From Desulfobulbaceae bacterium (GTDB lineage Bacteria > Desulfobacterota > Desulfobulbia > Desulfobulbales > SURF-16): DNA of 26,272 nt. Shown here piece by piece: positions 15,389 to 23,050 of this stretch. The translations under genes and the position numbers were made by a program. Positions within the stretch are counted from its first letter, which is position 1. Each line of letters begins with the position of its first letter. The DNA is taken from the NCBI GenBank assembly GCA_024763115.1, contig JANTGB010000002.1, positions 1 through 26,272 on the forward strand, read 5' to 3'. The notes beneath the pieces were generated by a model. It had not been told where the DNA came from. It saw nothing but the letters and a program-made list of their open reading frames with translations, and searched no databases.

Positions 15389-17338
15389 CTATTCTTCCGA
15401 CTTTATTATTGGATCTCCGGCCGGTTCAGGGTTGACAGCAGGTTCCTGCGCGGCTTCCTTCTCCTTACTCTCAGCCTCAGGCTCCGTCGTCTCGGGCGCA
15501 GGCGGAGGTTCCGGTTTCGTTTTTTCTTCAACAACCTTTTCCGGCAGATTTTCTCCGGCCATAAGCAGGTCTATTTCATCGGCAATAATGGTCTCTCGAT
15601 CCAGCAAAGCCAGAGAAATTTCTTTTAGAATTTCAAGATGTTCTGAAAGAAGTTTATGTACCTTGTCATTGGCTTCGGAGATTATCCGTCTGACTTCGTC
15701 GTCAATTTTAATGGCCGTGCTCTCGCTGTAATCTCGATGCTGGTTTATTTCCCGGCCCAGAAATATCTGTTCTTCTTTTTTGCCATAGGTCAGAGGGCCC
15801 AGTTCTTCGCTCATACCCCATTCACAGACCATTTTCCGGGCCATTTCAGTGGCCCGTTCAATATCATTACCCGAGCCCGTGGTAATTTCGCCGAAGATAA
15901 GTTCTTCCGCTACCCGGCCTCCGAGGAGAATACAGATATTGTTGAGCAGGTATTTTTTTGAATGGGTATAATGTTCGTTGGTAGGCAGCTGTTGAGTCAG
16001 GCCCAGGGCTCTGCCCCGCGGAATAATTGTTACCTTGTGAATAGGGTCGGTGCCGGGCAGCAGCTTGGCAATAAGGGCATGGCCCGCTTCATGGTAGGCG
16101 GTAATTTCCTTTTCTTCCGGGGTAATAATCATGCTGCGTCTTTCTGCGCCCATCATGATTTTATCTTTGGCCTTTTCCAGAATGTTCATGGAAATTGTTT
16201 CATCTCCATGACGGGCAGCCATGAGCGCAGCCTCATTGACCATATTTTCCAGGTCGGCCCCGGTAAAGCCGGGGGTTCCCCGAGCAATTATTTTCCAGTC
16301 GACATTAGCGGCAATTTTTGTTTTGTTGCCGTGAACTTCAAGAATCTTTTCGCGTCCGCCCACGTCAGGCACCGGCACCACAACCTGACGGTCAAAACGT
16401 CCTGGTCTGAGCAGGGCAGGGTCAAGGACATCAGGCCGGTTGGTGGCGGCAATGATGATAACACCGGAACTGGACTCAAAGCCGTCCATTTCCACCAGCA
16501 TCTGGTTCAAGGTCTGTTCCCGTTCATCATGACCGCCGCCCAGGCCCGCACCCCGATGCCGGCCCACAGCATCAATCTCATCAATAAAGATAATGCAGGG
16601 CGCATTTTTTTTGCCCTGGTTAAAAAGATCACGAACTCTGGACGCGCCGACGCCAACAAACATTTCCACAAAGTCGGAACCGCTGATGGTAAAAAAAGGC
16701 ACCCCTGCTTCACCGGCAATAGCCTTGGCCAGCAGGGTTTTACCGGTGCCGGGCTGGCCTACCAGCAACACGCCTTTGGGAATACGGCCCCCAAGTTTAG
16801 TAAACTTTTTCGGCTCCTTGAGAAAATCGATTATTTCTTCCAGTTCTTCCTTTGCTTCCTCAATGCCGGCTACATCCTTGAAGGTGACCTTTGTATCATC
16901 TTCATTCATTATTTTATGCCGGCTTTTACCAAATGACATGGCCTTGCCTCCACCCATCTGCATCTGGCGCATAAAGAAAACCCAGACGCCGATTAACAGC
17001 AGCATGGGAAACCAGGAAATTAAAACTGTTACATACCAGGGAGTTTCTTCCTTTTGTTTCACCGAGATACCCACCCCTGATTTACGGAGAAACGGAATCA
17101 GATCAGGATCGCTTAATGGGGTAATAACAGTAAATTTACTACCGCTCCGGCCGCTGCCGATAATCTTGTCTCCCTGGATTTCCACCTGGTTTACCGCCCC
17201 GGATTCAACACTGGAAAGGAAATCGCTGTAACTGATTTCCGTCTGTTGTACCTGGGGAGTGTTAAAGAGATTAAAGAGCAGGATCATGGTCAGACCAATA
17301 ACCAGCCACATAGAGAGATTTTTATAAAAAACGTTCAA
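15389..17338 (-). CDS. ftsH: ATP-dependent zinc metalloprotease FtsH
   Basis: 649 aa, inner-membrane AAA+ protease degrading misfolded membrane proteins and selected soluble substrates. Membrane segments at about 11-26 and 103-123 flank a small periplasmic domain. AAA+ parts: Walker A GQPGTGKT at 194-201, pore loop MFVGVGA near 226-232, Walker B IIFIDEID at 249-256, second region of homology TNRPDVLDPALLRPGRFD at 299-316. Zinc site HEAGH at 416-420, with the third ligand in the GSGNDIERAT region. The start codon is TTG at 17338; GAGGT six bases upstream supports it, and no ATG upstream is in frame. The C-terminal tail from about 605 is rich in Pro, Glu and Ala, probably disordered. Repeat copy F separates it from carB. 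Confidence 0.97.
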   Translation of the reverse strand: MNVFYKNLSMWLVIGLTMILLFNLFNTPQVQQTEISYSDFLSSVESGAVNQVEIQGDKIIGSGRSGSKFTVITPLSDPDLIPFLRKSGVGISVKQKEETPWYVTVLISWFPMLLLIGVWVFFMRQMQMGGGKAMSFGKSRHKIMNEDDTKVTFKDVAGIEEAKEELEEIIDFLKEPKKFTKLGGRIPKGVLLVGQPGTGKTLLAKAIAGEAGVPFFTISGSDFVEMFVGVGASRVRDLFNQGKKNAPCIIFIDEIDAVGRHRGAGLGGGHDEREQTLNQMLVEMDGFESSSGVIIIAATNRPDVLDPALLRPGRFDRQVVVPVPDVGGREKILEVHGNKTKIAANVDWKIIARGTPGFTGADLENMVNEAALMAARHGDETISMNILEKAKDKIMMGAERRSMIITPEEKEITAYHEAGHALIAKLLPGTDPIHKVTIIPRGRALGLTQQLPTNEHYTHSKKYLLNNICILLGGRVAEELIFGEITTGSGNDIERATEMARKMVCEWGMSEELGPLTYGKKEEQIFLGREINQHRDYSESTAIKIDDEVRRIISEANDKVHKLLSEHLEILKEISLALLDRETIIADEIDLLMAGENLPEKVVEEKTKPEPPPAPETTEPEAESKEKEAAQEPAVNPEPAGDPIIKSEE

Positions 17339-17344
17339 ATGTAG

Positions 17345-17349
17345 ACCTC
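17345..17349 (-). promoter_or_regulatory. Ribosome binding site deciding the ftsH TTG start
   Basis: GAGGT on the minus strand with six bases to the TTG at 17338. It fixes the non-ATG start that gives a full first membrane segment. Confidence 0.7.
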
Positions 17350-17367
17350 GTAAAGTTTAAAGCAACC

Positions 17368-17466
17368 GTAACTGCTAACAGGACACCGCATATTTCCGCG
17401 ATCAGCCTGTCTTACATAGCACTAGTATACTGTCCTCTAACTGTTCAGATGTGCTGAAAGTTGACA
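17368..17466. repeat. Dispersed intergenic repeat, copy F
   Basis: GTAACTGCTAACAGGACACCG at 17368 is a family end followed by GCATAT. CCGCGATCAGCCTGTCTTAC (17397-17416) and the next bases ATAGCAC are identical to copy H at 22727-22753, showing a shared internal module. A second end, CTAACTGTTCAGATGTGC, lies at 17437. No GGAGTCTCC core is present. It occupies nearly the whole carB-ftsH gap and so lies in the upstream region of ftsH. Confidence 0.6.
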
Positions 17467-17467
17467 G

Positions 17468-20400
17468 CTAATGATATTCTTGAATAGATTTTACTTCAGG
17501 TTCTTTTTTCCGCATGGTGTCTATGGCCCTGACCATGAATTCCGCCCCTGCACTGGTAGTAGTGTAGGGAAGATGATAGTCCAGTGCGGCCCTGCGGATA
17601 AAATATGAGTCTTCGGTAGTTCTGGTTCCCATTGAAGTATTGAAAATCCATTGAATAGCATTATCGTGGATTTTGTCAAGGACATGCGGCCGGCCTTCGG
17701 ATATTTTATAAACCCTTTCACACTTCACTTCGTTACTCTGGAGAAAATCAGCCGTTCCTCTGGTTGCCAGAATCTTAAAACCCAGCTCGTTTAATTTGCG
17801 GGCAATGGGAAGGCATGATTCTTTATCGGCATCCCTGACGCTGATAAAAACCGTTCCCTGTTCAGGAATATGTTGACCAGCGGCAAATTGCGATTTGGCA
17901 AAGGCCATGCCCAGGGAATCATCAATGCCCATGACCTCACCGGTTGATTTCATCTCCGGCCCCAGGAGAGTGTCAACATTGTCAAAACGGTCAAAGGGGA
18001 ATACCGCTTCCTTAACAGCGTAATGTTTTACCACAACTTCGGAAGTCAATCCCAGATCAGCAAGTTTTTCGCCCATCATAACTCTGGTGGCCAGTTTGGC
18101 CAGGGGAACGCCGGTGGCCTTGCTGACAAAGGGGATGGTTCGCGAGGCACGAGGGTTGACTTCGAGAATATAAAGGATATCATCCTTTACTGCGTATTGA
18201 ATATTCATCAAACCGATAACATTTAACTCCGAGGCCATGGCCCTGGTCGCCTCTTTAATCTTTTTGATAAATTTCGGGGTCAGATTATGGGGCGGCAGGA
18301 CGCAGGCCGAATCCCCGGAATGAATCCCCGCCTCCTCAATATGTTCCATAATACCACCTATAACAGTTATTTCACCATCAGAAACAGCATCAACATCAAT
18401 TTCAACTGCGTCTTTCAAAAATTTATCGATTAAAATTGGTCTTTCCGGCGATACATCAATGGCTGAGATCATATAATCCTGCAGATCATGTTCATTGTAA
18501 ACGATACGCATGGCCCGACCGCCCAGGACATAGGAAGGACGGACAACAACCGGATAACCGATCTCATCGGCAATTTTTAACGCCTGGTCAGGGGTTTGAG
18601 CTGTGCCGTTTTCCGGCTGAATAAGGTTTAGTTTGTGGAGAAACTGCTGGAATCGTTTTCTGTCCTCTGCCCGGTCGATTGAGTCAGGGGTAGTTCCTAA
18701 AATAGGAACGCCAAGATCGGCTAAAGGGACGGCAAGGTTAAGAGGAGTCTGCCCCCCGAACTGGACAATAACACCTGCTGGTTTTTCTTTTTCAATAATA
18801 TGATAGACATCTTCCCTGGTTAAAGGTTCGAAATATAATTTATCAGAGGTGTCATAATCGGTACTCACGGTTTCAGGATTGGAATTAACCATGATACTTT
18901 CAATTCCCATTTCCTTTAAGGCAAAGGCGGCATGGACACAGCAATAATCAAACTCAATCCCCTGACCGATACGATTGGGGCCGCCCCCGAGAATCATTAC
19001 TTTTTTTCTTGCGGTGCGGCGTGATTCATCTTCAATTTCATATGTTGAGTAATAATAAGGGGTATATGCTTCAAATTCGGCCGCGCAGGTATCAACCAGT
19101 TTGTAGACCGGCTTGATTGCCAGTTTTTCCCGCAGTTCCCTGATATCGTTTTCACTGGTGCCGGTGAGCCAGGCAAGCTGGGCATCGGCAAAGCCGAACT
19201 GTTTAACCCTGGTGAGAAAATCATTATCCAGTCCGGAAAAACCTTTTTCTTTGATCAGTTTTTCCATATCGACAATTTCTTGAAGATTATGGAGAAACCA
19301 GGGATCAACGGCAGTAAGCTCATACAGCCTGTCAATGCTCATCCGGCCCCGCAATCCTTCATAAAGGGCAAAGATGCGGGCGGAATTAGGTTTACGCAAC
19401 AGTTGTTCCAGTTCATGGATCTCAAGGTTCGCAAGATTAAATTTAGGTCCGCCGCCAAAACCGGCGCAGCCGATTTCCAGGGAGCGCAGCCCCTTCTGCA
19501 AAGCCTCTTTAAAGGTGCGGCCGATAGCCATTGTTTCGCCGACTGATTTCATGGCCGTGGTCAGGACATCCTCGGTTTCCGGGAATTTTTCAAAGGTCCA
19601 GCGGGGAATTTTTACCACGCAGTAATCAATAGTAGGTTCAAAGGCGGCATAGGTTTCCCTGGTGATATCATTAGGTATTTCGTCAAGAGTGTAACCTACG
19701 GCAAGCTTGGCGGCAATTTTGGCAATAGGAAAGCCGGTAGCCTTGGAGGCCAGGGCTGAACTGCGGGAAACCCGGGGATTCATTTCAATCACCATCAATT
19801 CTCCATCAGTTGGATTAACGGCAAACTGGACGTTTGAGCCCCCGGTTTCAACCCCTATTTCCCGCATGATGGCCAGGGAGGCATCACGCATAAGCTGGTA
19901 TTCCCGGTCGGTTAATGTCTGGGCCGGGGCCACGGTAATTGAATCGCCGGTATGAACTCCCATGGGATCCATATTTTCAATGGAACAGATAATGACAACA
20001 TTGTCATTTTTATCCCGCATGACTTCAAGTTCATATTCTTTCCATCCCAGCAGGCTACGTTCCAGCATAACCTCGGTATTTAAGCTGAGATCAAGTCCGG
20101 CTGTGCAGAGATCTTTCAGCTCCTGACTGTTATACGCGACACCGCCGCCGGTTCCGCCCAAAGTAAAACTTGGACGGACGATAATGGGAAACCCTATCTT
20201 GTCGGCAGCCTTAAGGGCCTGGTCAACAGTATGAACAATGGCGCTTTCCGGCACCTTAAGGCCGATATTACCCATGGCATCACGAAATGACTCCCGACCT
20301 TCCGCTTTTTTGATGACATCTATGTCGGCAGCCAGAAGTTCAACATTGTATTTGTCGAGAATTCCAGCCTCGGCTACGCGAATGGCGGTATTCAGCCCGG

Positions 20401-20680
20401 TCTGTCCGCCCAGAGTCGGCAACAAGGCATCCGGACGTTCTTTTGCAATGATTTTGCCGACCATCTCAGGAGTAATCGGTTCAATATATGTCCGATCGGC
20501 AATTTCCGGGTCAGTCATGATTGTTGCCGGATTAGAGTTGATGAGGATCACTTCATAACCCTCTTCCTTCAGGGCCTTGACCGCCTGGGTGCCGGAATAG
20601 TCAAACTCGCAGGCCTGGCTGATGATAATGGGACCGGAGCCGATTATTAAAATTTTTTTTATGTCAGTACGTTTAGGCAT
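17468..20680 (-). CDS. carB: Carbamoyl-phosphate synthase, large subunit
   Basis: 1070 aa, matching the usual length (about 1073). Uses ammonia delivered from CarA, bicarbonate and two ATP to make carbamoyl phosphate for pyrimidine and arginine synthesis. Two homologous halves are evident, each with a nucleotide-fold start (ILIIGSGPIIISQACEFDYS near 10-29 and VMILGGGPNRIGQGIEFDY in the second half), an ATP-grasp domain (SFTLGGTGGG in the first, SYVLGGRAM in the second) and conserved EMNPRVSRSSALASKATG / EVNPRASRTIPFVSKATG. The last 135 residues or so form the MGS-like allosteric domain. It lies downstream of carA with a 103-bp gap filled by an inverted repeat; no clear ribosome binding site is visible before ATG 20680. 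Confidence 0.97.
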   Translation of the reverse strand: MPKRTDIKKILIIGSGPIIISQACEFDYSGTQAVKALKEEGYEVILINSNPATIMTDPEIADRTYIEPITPEMVGKIIAKERPDALLPTLGGQTGLNTAIRVAEAGILDKYNVELLAADIDVIKKAEGRESFRDAMGNIGLKVPESAIVHTVDQALKAADKIGFPIIVRPSFTLGGTGGGVAYNSQELKDLCTAGLDLSLNTEVMLERSLLGWKEYELEVMRDKNDNVVIICSIENMDPMGVHTGDSITVAPAQTLTDREYQLMRDASLAIMREIGVETGGSNVQFAVNPTDGELMVIEMNPRVSRSSALASKATGFPIAKIAAKLAVGYTLDEIPNDITRETYAAFEPTIDYCVVKIPRWTFEKFPETEDVLTTAMKSVGETMAIGRTFKEALQKGLRSLEIGCAGFGGGPKFNLANLEIHELEQLLRKPNSARIFALYEGLRGRMSIDRLYELTAVDPWFLHNLQEIVDMEKLIKEKGFSGLDNDFLTRVKQFGFADAQLAWLTGTSENDIRELREKLAIKPVYKLVDTCAAEFEAYTPYYYSTYEIEDESRRTARKKVMILGGGPNRIGQGIEFDYCCVHAAFALKEMGIESIMVNSNPETVSTDYDTSDKLYFEPLTREDVYHIIEKEKPAGVIVQFGGQTPLNLAVPLADLGVPILGTTPDSIDRAEDRKRFQQFLHKLNLIQPENGTAQTPDQALKIADEIGYPVVVRPSYVLGGRAMRIVYNEHDLQDYMISAIDVSPERPILIDKFLKDAVEIDVDAVSDGEITVIGGIMEHIEEAGIHSGDSACVLPPHNLTPKFIKKIKEATRAMASELNVIGLMNIQYAVKDDILYILEVNPRASRTIPFVSKATGVPLAKLATRVMMGEKLADLGLTSEVVVKHYAVKEAVFPFDRFDNVDTLLGPEMKSTGEVMGIDDSLGMAFAKSQFAAGQHIPEQGTVFISVRDADKESCLPIARKLNELGFKILATRGTADFLQSNEVKCERVYKISEGRPHVLDKIHDNAIQWIFNTSMGTRTTEDSYFIRRAALDYHLPYTTTSAGAEFMVRAIDTMRKKEPEVKSIQEYH

Positions 20681-20686
20681 AGCTTC

Positions 20687-20779
20687 AGGGTTCAGAGGTT
20701 CAAGAGGTTCAGGGGGTCAGGGGTTCAGGAGGGTGGTGATCATAGATGTTAACCTTTGAACCTGGAACCTCTGAACCTT
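20687..20779. repeat. GGTTCAGA-type inverted repeat between carA and carB
   Basis: AGGGTTCAGAGGTTC at 20687-20701 pairs with GAACCTCTGAACCTT at 20765-20779 (14 of 15). The left arm continues as further GGTTCA-like units (AAGAGGTTCAGG, GGGGTTCAGG) to about 20730, and the right arm has AACCTTTGAACC next to it. It is unrelated to the GTAACTG family. On the carAB transcript it would form a long hairpin directly before the carB start. Confidence 0.75.
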
Positions 20780-20783
20780 AAAA

Positions 20784-21899
20784 TTATTTGGCTTTTTCCA
20801 TTTCCTCTATAAAACGATCAAAGAGGTAAATTGAATCATGAGGGCCGGGAGCATGTTCCGGATGATGCTGAACAGAGAAGGCCGGATAATCCAGATGACG
20901 CATTCCCTCAAGGCTGTTGTCGTTTAAATTTATATGGGTCAGCTCAATTTTACTTTTATCAAGGCTGTCCGGGTCGACGCAGAAACCATGATTTTGTGAA
21001 GTTATTTCAATTTTGCCGGTATGCAGATCTTTAACCGGCTGATTGGCGCCCCGGTGGCCGAATTTCAGCTTGTAGGTTTTGCCGCCATAAGCCAGTCCTA
21101 AAATCTGGTGACCAAGACAGATACCAAAAACAGGTTTTTGCCCCAGCAGTTCACGAACAGTATCAACAATCTTCGGTACCCCGGCAGGATCTCCCGGGCC
21201 ATTAGAGAGAAATATGCCGTCAGGAGCCATTGCCATAATATCGGCAGCGGAAGTTGTGGCCGGTATTACCTGAATTGCGCATTTATTGGATAAGATGCGT
21301 AACTGATTATATTTCAGCCCGAAATCTAATGCTGCGACCTTATATTTGCCTGGATCGGCAGTAGTAAAATCAGTTCCGTTGACCGGCCCGCCGGCAGTCC
21401 AGCCGTAAGGTTCTTTACAAGTTACTTCTTTAACCAGATTTCGACCAATAAGACCGGCTGACTTTTTTGCCTTGGCAACTAATGATTCAGGATCAAGATC
21501 ATCCGTGGAAACAACAGCCTTTAAAGCGCCCTCAAGCCGGATGTGACGGGTAAGCGCCCTGGTGTCAACGCCTTCAATTCCCATTATATTAAATTTTTCG
21601 AGAAAGTCAGCCAGGTTGCCGGTGGCGCGAAAATTACCGGGGTGCCTGCAGTATTCTTTAACAATAAAAGCTTCGAGATGAATGCCGGCTGATTCCATGT
21701 CATCATGATTTACCCCGTAATTACCTATTAAAGGATAAGTCATGGCAACAATTTGACCTTTATAGGATGGATCGGTCAGAACTTCCTGGTAACCGGACAT
21801 ACTGGTATTAAAAACAATTTCTCCGGAGATTTCACCGGAACCGGAGAAGGTTCGACCGAAAAAAATTGTCCCGTCTTCAAGGGCAATAAGGGTTTTCAT
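20784..21899 (-). CDS. carA: Carbamoyl-phosphate synthase, small (glutaminase) subunit
   Basis: 371 aa, normal length. Hydrolyses glutamine and channels ammonia to CarB. N-terminal CPSase small-chain domain at about 1-150 (GEIVFNTSMSGYQEVLTDPSY at 26-46, GVDTRALTRHIR). Class I glutamine amidotransferase domain at about 185-370 with the oxyanion region SNGPGDPAG, nucleophile Cys261 in GICLGHQ, and His346/Glu348 in VQHHPEH. The catalytic triad is complete. AAGGA lies 11 bases before ATG 21899, a slightly long spacing. It is the first gene of the carA-carB pair, which probably reads on towards ftsH. Confidence 0.96.
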   Translation of the reverse strand: MKTLIALEDGTIFFGRTFSGSGEISGEIVFNTSMSGYQEVLTDPSYKGQIVAMTYPLIGNYGVNHDDMESAGIHLEAFIVKEYCRHPGNFRATGNLADFLEKFNIMGIEGVDTRALTRHIRLEGALKAVVSTDDLDPESLVAKAKKSAGLIGRNLVKEVTCKEPYGWTAGGPVNGTDFTTADPGKYKVAALDFGLKYNQLRILSNKCAIQVIPATTSAADIMAMAPDGIFLSNGPGDPAGVPKIVDTVRELLGQKPVFGICLGHQILGLAYGGKTYKLKFGHRGANQPVKDLHTGKIEITSQNHGFCVDPDSLDKSKIELTHINLNDNSLEGMRHLDYPAFSVQHHPEHAPGPHDSIYLFDRFIEEMEKAK

Positions 21900-21935
21900 A
21901 TTTAAATATTATCCTTAATTAGCAATATTTAAAAT

Positions 21936-22044
21936 CCAGGTGCCTGTCCGAGCTTATAAGCCGAAGCAAAAAGTCGGAGAATTGAAATCATTTTTTTCGC
22001 TCATTTGCTGCAAATAGCTGGGCTGTTTTCGGACAGGGGCCTGG
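21936..22044. repeat. 109-bp inverted-repeat element upstream of carA
   Basis: CCAGGTGCCTGTCCGA at 21936-21951 faces TCGGACAGGGGCCTGG at 22029-22044, 14 of 16 positions pairing. A 10-bp palindrome GCTTATAAGC follows the left arm at 21952-21961. The 77-bp interior is AT-rich with no ORF. The ends differ from the GTAACTG family. It starts about 37 bases upstream of the carA ATG, where a promoter or leader is expected. Confidence 0.65.
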
Positions 22045-22332
22045 TGATTTGTAAAAAGAAAATCAAAACATTAAAACTTTTATTATGTGCTTAGTCAATA
22101 GAAATCAAGGGCAAAGATTGCTTAAAAATTTGACCTTTAGGCAATTGTAACGAAACAGCAGTAAGTGAAAGGAAATAAATGCCGTAAAAAAAATATATAA
22201 TAATGGATAGATAAGGACTCACTCAAAAATAACTTCGCATTCTAAGGCGCAATCTGAACATTGAGAAAAGCGTATAAAATTACTCAAACCACCGACCGTA
22301 ACTATTCAAAAATGTTGTCGGCCACTGTAATT

Positions 22333-22492
22333 GTAACTGTTTACAGGGTGCTGGTAAGTGACCGGCAGGAGCCCCTTGGAAATTTTTGTGATCAGTCCGG
22401 CGCAACCTGTTAATTATATGTAAAGCCGGACTGATCACGGCCAGGTAAACGAGCTTGCGAGACTCCGGATCCGGTGCTCTGTGAGCAGTTAC
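22333..22492 (-). repeat. Dispersed intergenic repeat, copy G (160 bp, nested hairpin)
   Basis: Ends GTAACTGTTTACAGGGTGC at 22333 and GGTGCTCTGTGAGCAGTTAC at 22473-22492 are imperfect terminal inverted repeats. Inside, GGTAAGTGACC at 22353-22363 is the core dyad, GAGACTCCGG lies near 22460, and a second perfect inverted repeat has 14-bp arms GTGATCAGTCCGGC at 22388-22401 and GCCGGACTGATCAC at 22425-22438. The AATTTTTGTGATCAGTCCGGCG part is the complement of a stretch in copy H (CGCCGGTCTGATCACGAAAA). Confidence 0.75.
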
Positions 22493-22658
22493 GTTTACTT
22501 TTTTATATTGCACCCCTGGGAATTGCTGGAAAACGGCATAATTATAAAGAACCAACTTGCTGTTTTTTTTTATTTCGGTTATATGACCACCTGGTCACAT
22601 CATATATGTCAAGACAACAGCAGTTGCAGGTTTAACCTTTTTGTAATTTTACTCACCA

Positions 22659-23022
22659 GTAACTGCTCACAGAGCACCGCATATTCGGAGTTGGAGTTTA
22701 TGCCCCTGTTTTTAAGGGCGCTTATCTCCGCGATCAGCCTGTCTTACATAGCACCAGTATGGTGCGCCGGTCTGATCACGAAAATCTAACGGAGTCTCCC
22801 TTTGGTCGCTTACCTGGAGTCTCCCTTTGGTCGCTTACCTGGAGTCTCCCTTTGGTTGCTTACCTGGAGTCTCCCTTTGGTCGCTTACCTGGAGTTTCCT
22901 CTGGTCGCTTACCTGGAGTTTCCTCTGGTCGCTTACCAGCACCCTGCAGGTAAATGCAGACTCCGGGCAGTTACAAATACCGAGGTTTGCGCACATTAAG
23001 AGCTTACTCCATGAGCAGTTAC
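22659..23022 (+). repeat. Dispersed intergenic repeat, copy H (364 bp, longest copy, contains tandem array)
   Basis: Left end GTAACTGCTCACAGAGCACCG at 22659; right end AGCTTACTCCATGAGCAGTTAC at 23001-23022. It contains the module shared with copy F (CCGCGATCAGCCTGTCTTAC from 22727), the CGGTCTGATCACGAAAATC module shared inversely with copy G and partly with copy C, then six tandem core units (22791-22938) and GCACCCTGCAGG. It ends 28 bases before the mqnA start, so it lies in that operon's leader or promoter. Confidence 0.7.
22791..22938 (+). repeat. Tandem array of six 24-25-bp units made of the repeat-family core
   Basis: Four units of 25 bp (22791-22815, 22816-22840, 22841-22865, 22866-22890) and two of 24 bp (22891-22914, 22915-22938). 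Each unit carries the near-palindrome GGAGTCTCC (GGAGTTTCC in the last two) and GGTCGCTTACC (GGTTGCTTACC in unit 3). Units 1, 2 and 4 are identical. Units touch directly with no spacers. The period is not a multiple of three, so all three frames read through and produce artificial repetitive peptides. Confidence 0.92.
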
Positions 23023-23050
23023 CCTCACTAAAGGCAACAGATAACTATTT

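Larger units (their letters stand above)
21900..23050. other. 1.15-kb gene-free, repeat-rich region
   Basis: ORFs here are short, low-complexity or products of the repeats, and none resembles a protein family. In order: the carA upstream region, a 109-bp inverted repeat (21936-22044), about 250 AT-rich bases with nothing recognised, a solo repeat end GTAACTATTCA at 22298, repeat copy G, about 165 bases of unassigned sequence, and repeat copy H with its tandem array. It separates the divergently oriented carAB and mqnA blocks and must contain both promoters. Confidence 0.6.

Noticed and set aside
15962..16936. 324-aa plus-strand ORF antisense to ftsH
   Set aside because: It is a shadow of the FtsH AAA+ coding region. 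No domain, start signal or context supports it.
22280..22789. ORFs of 91 aa (-) and 102 aa (+) in the repeat region
   Set aside because: They run through repeat copies G and H, lack ribosome binding sites and resemble nothing recognisable.
22791..22938. CRISPR array
   Set aside because: Units are directly contiguous with no spacers, and there are no cas genes nearby.
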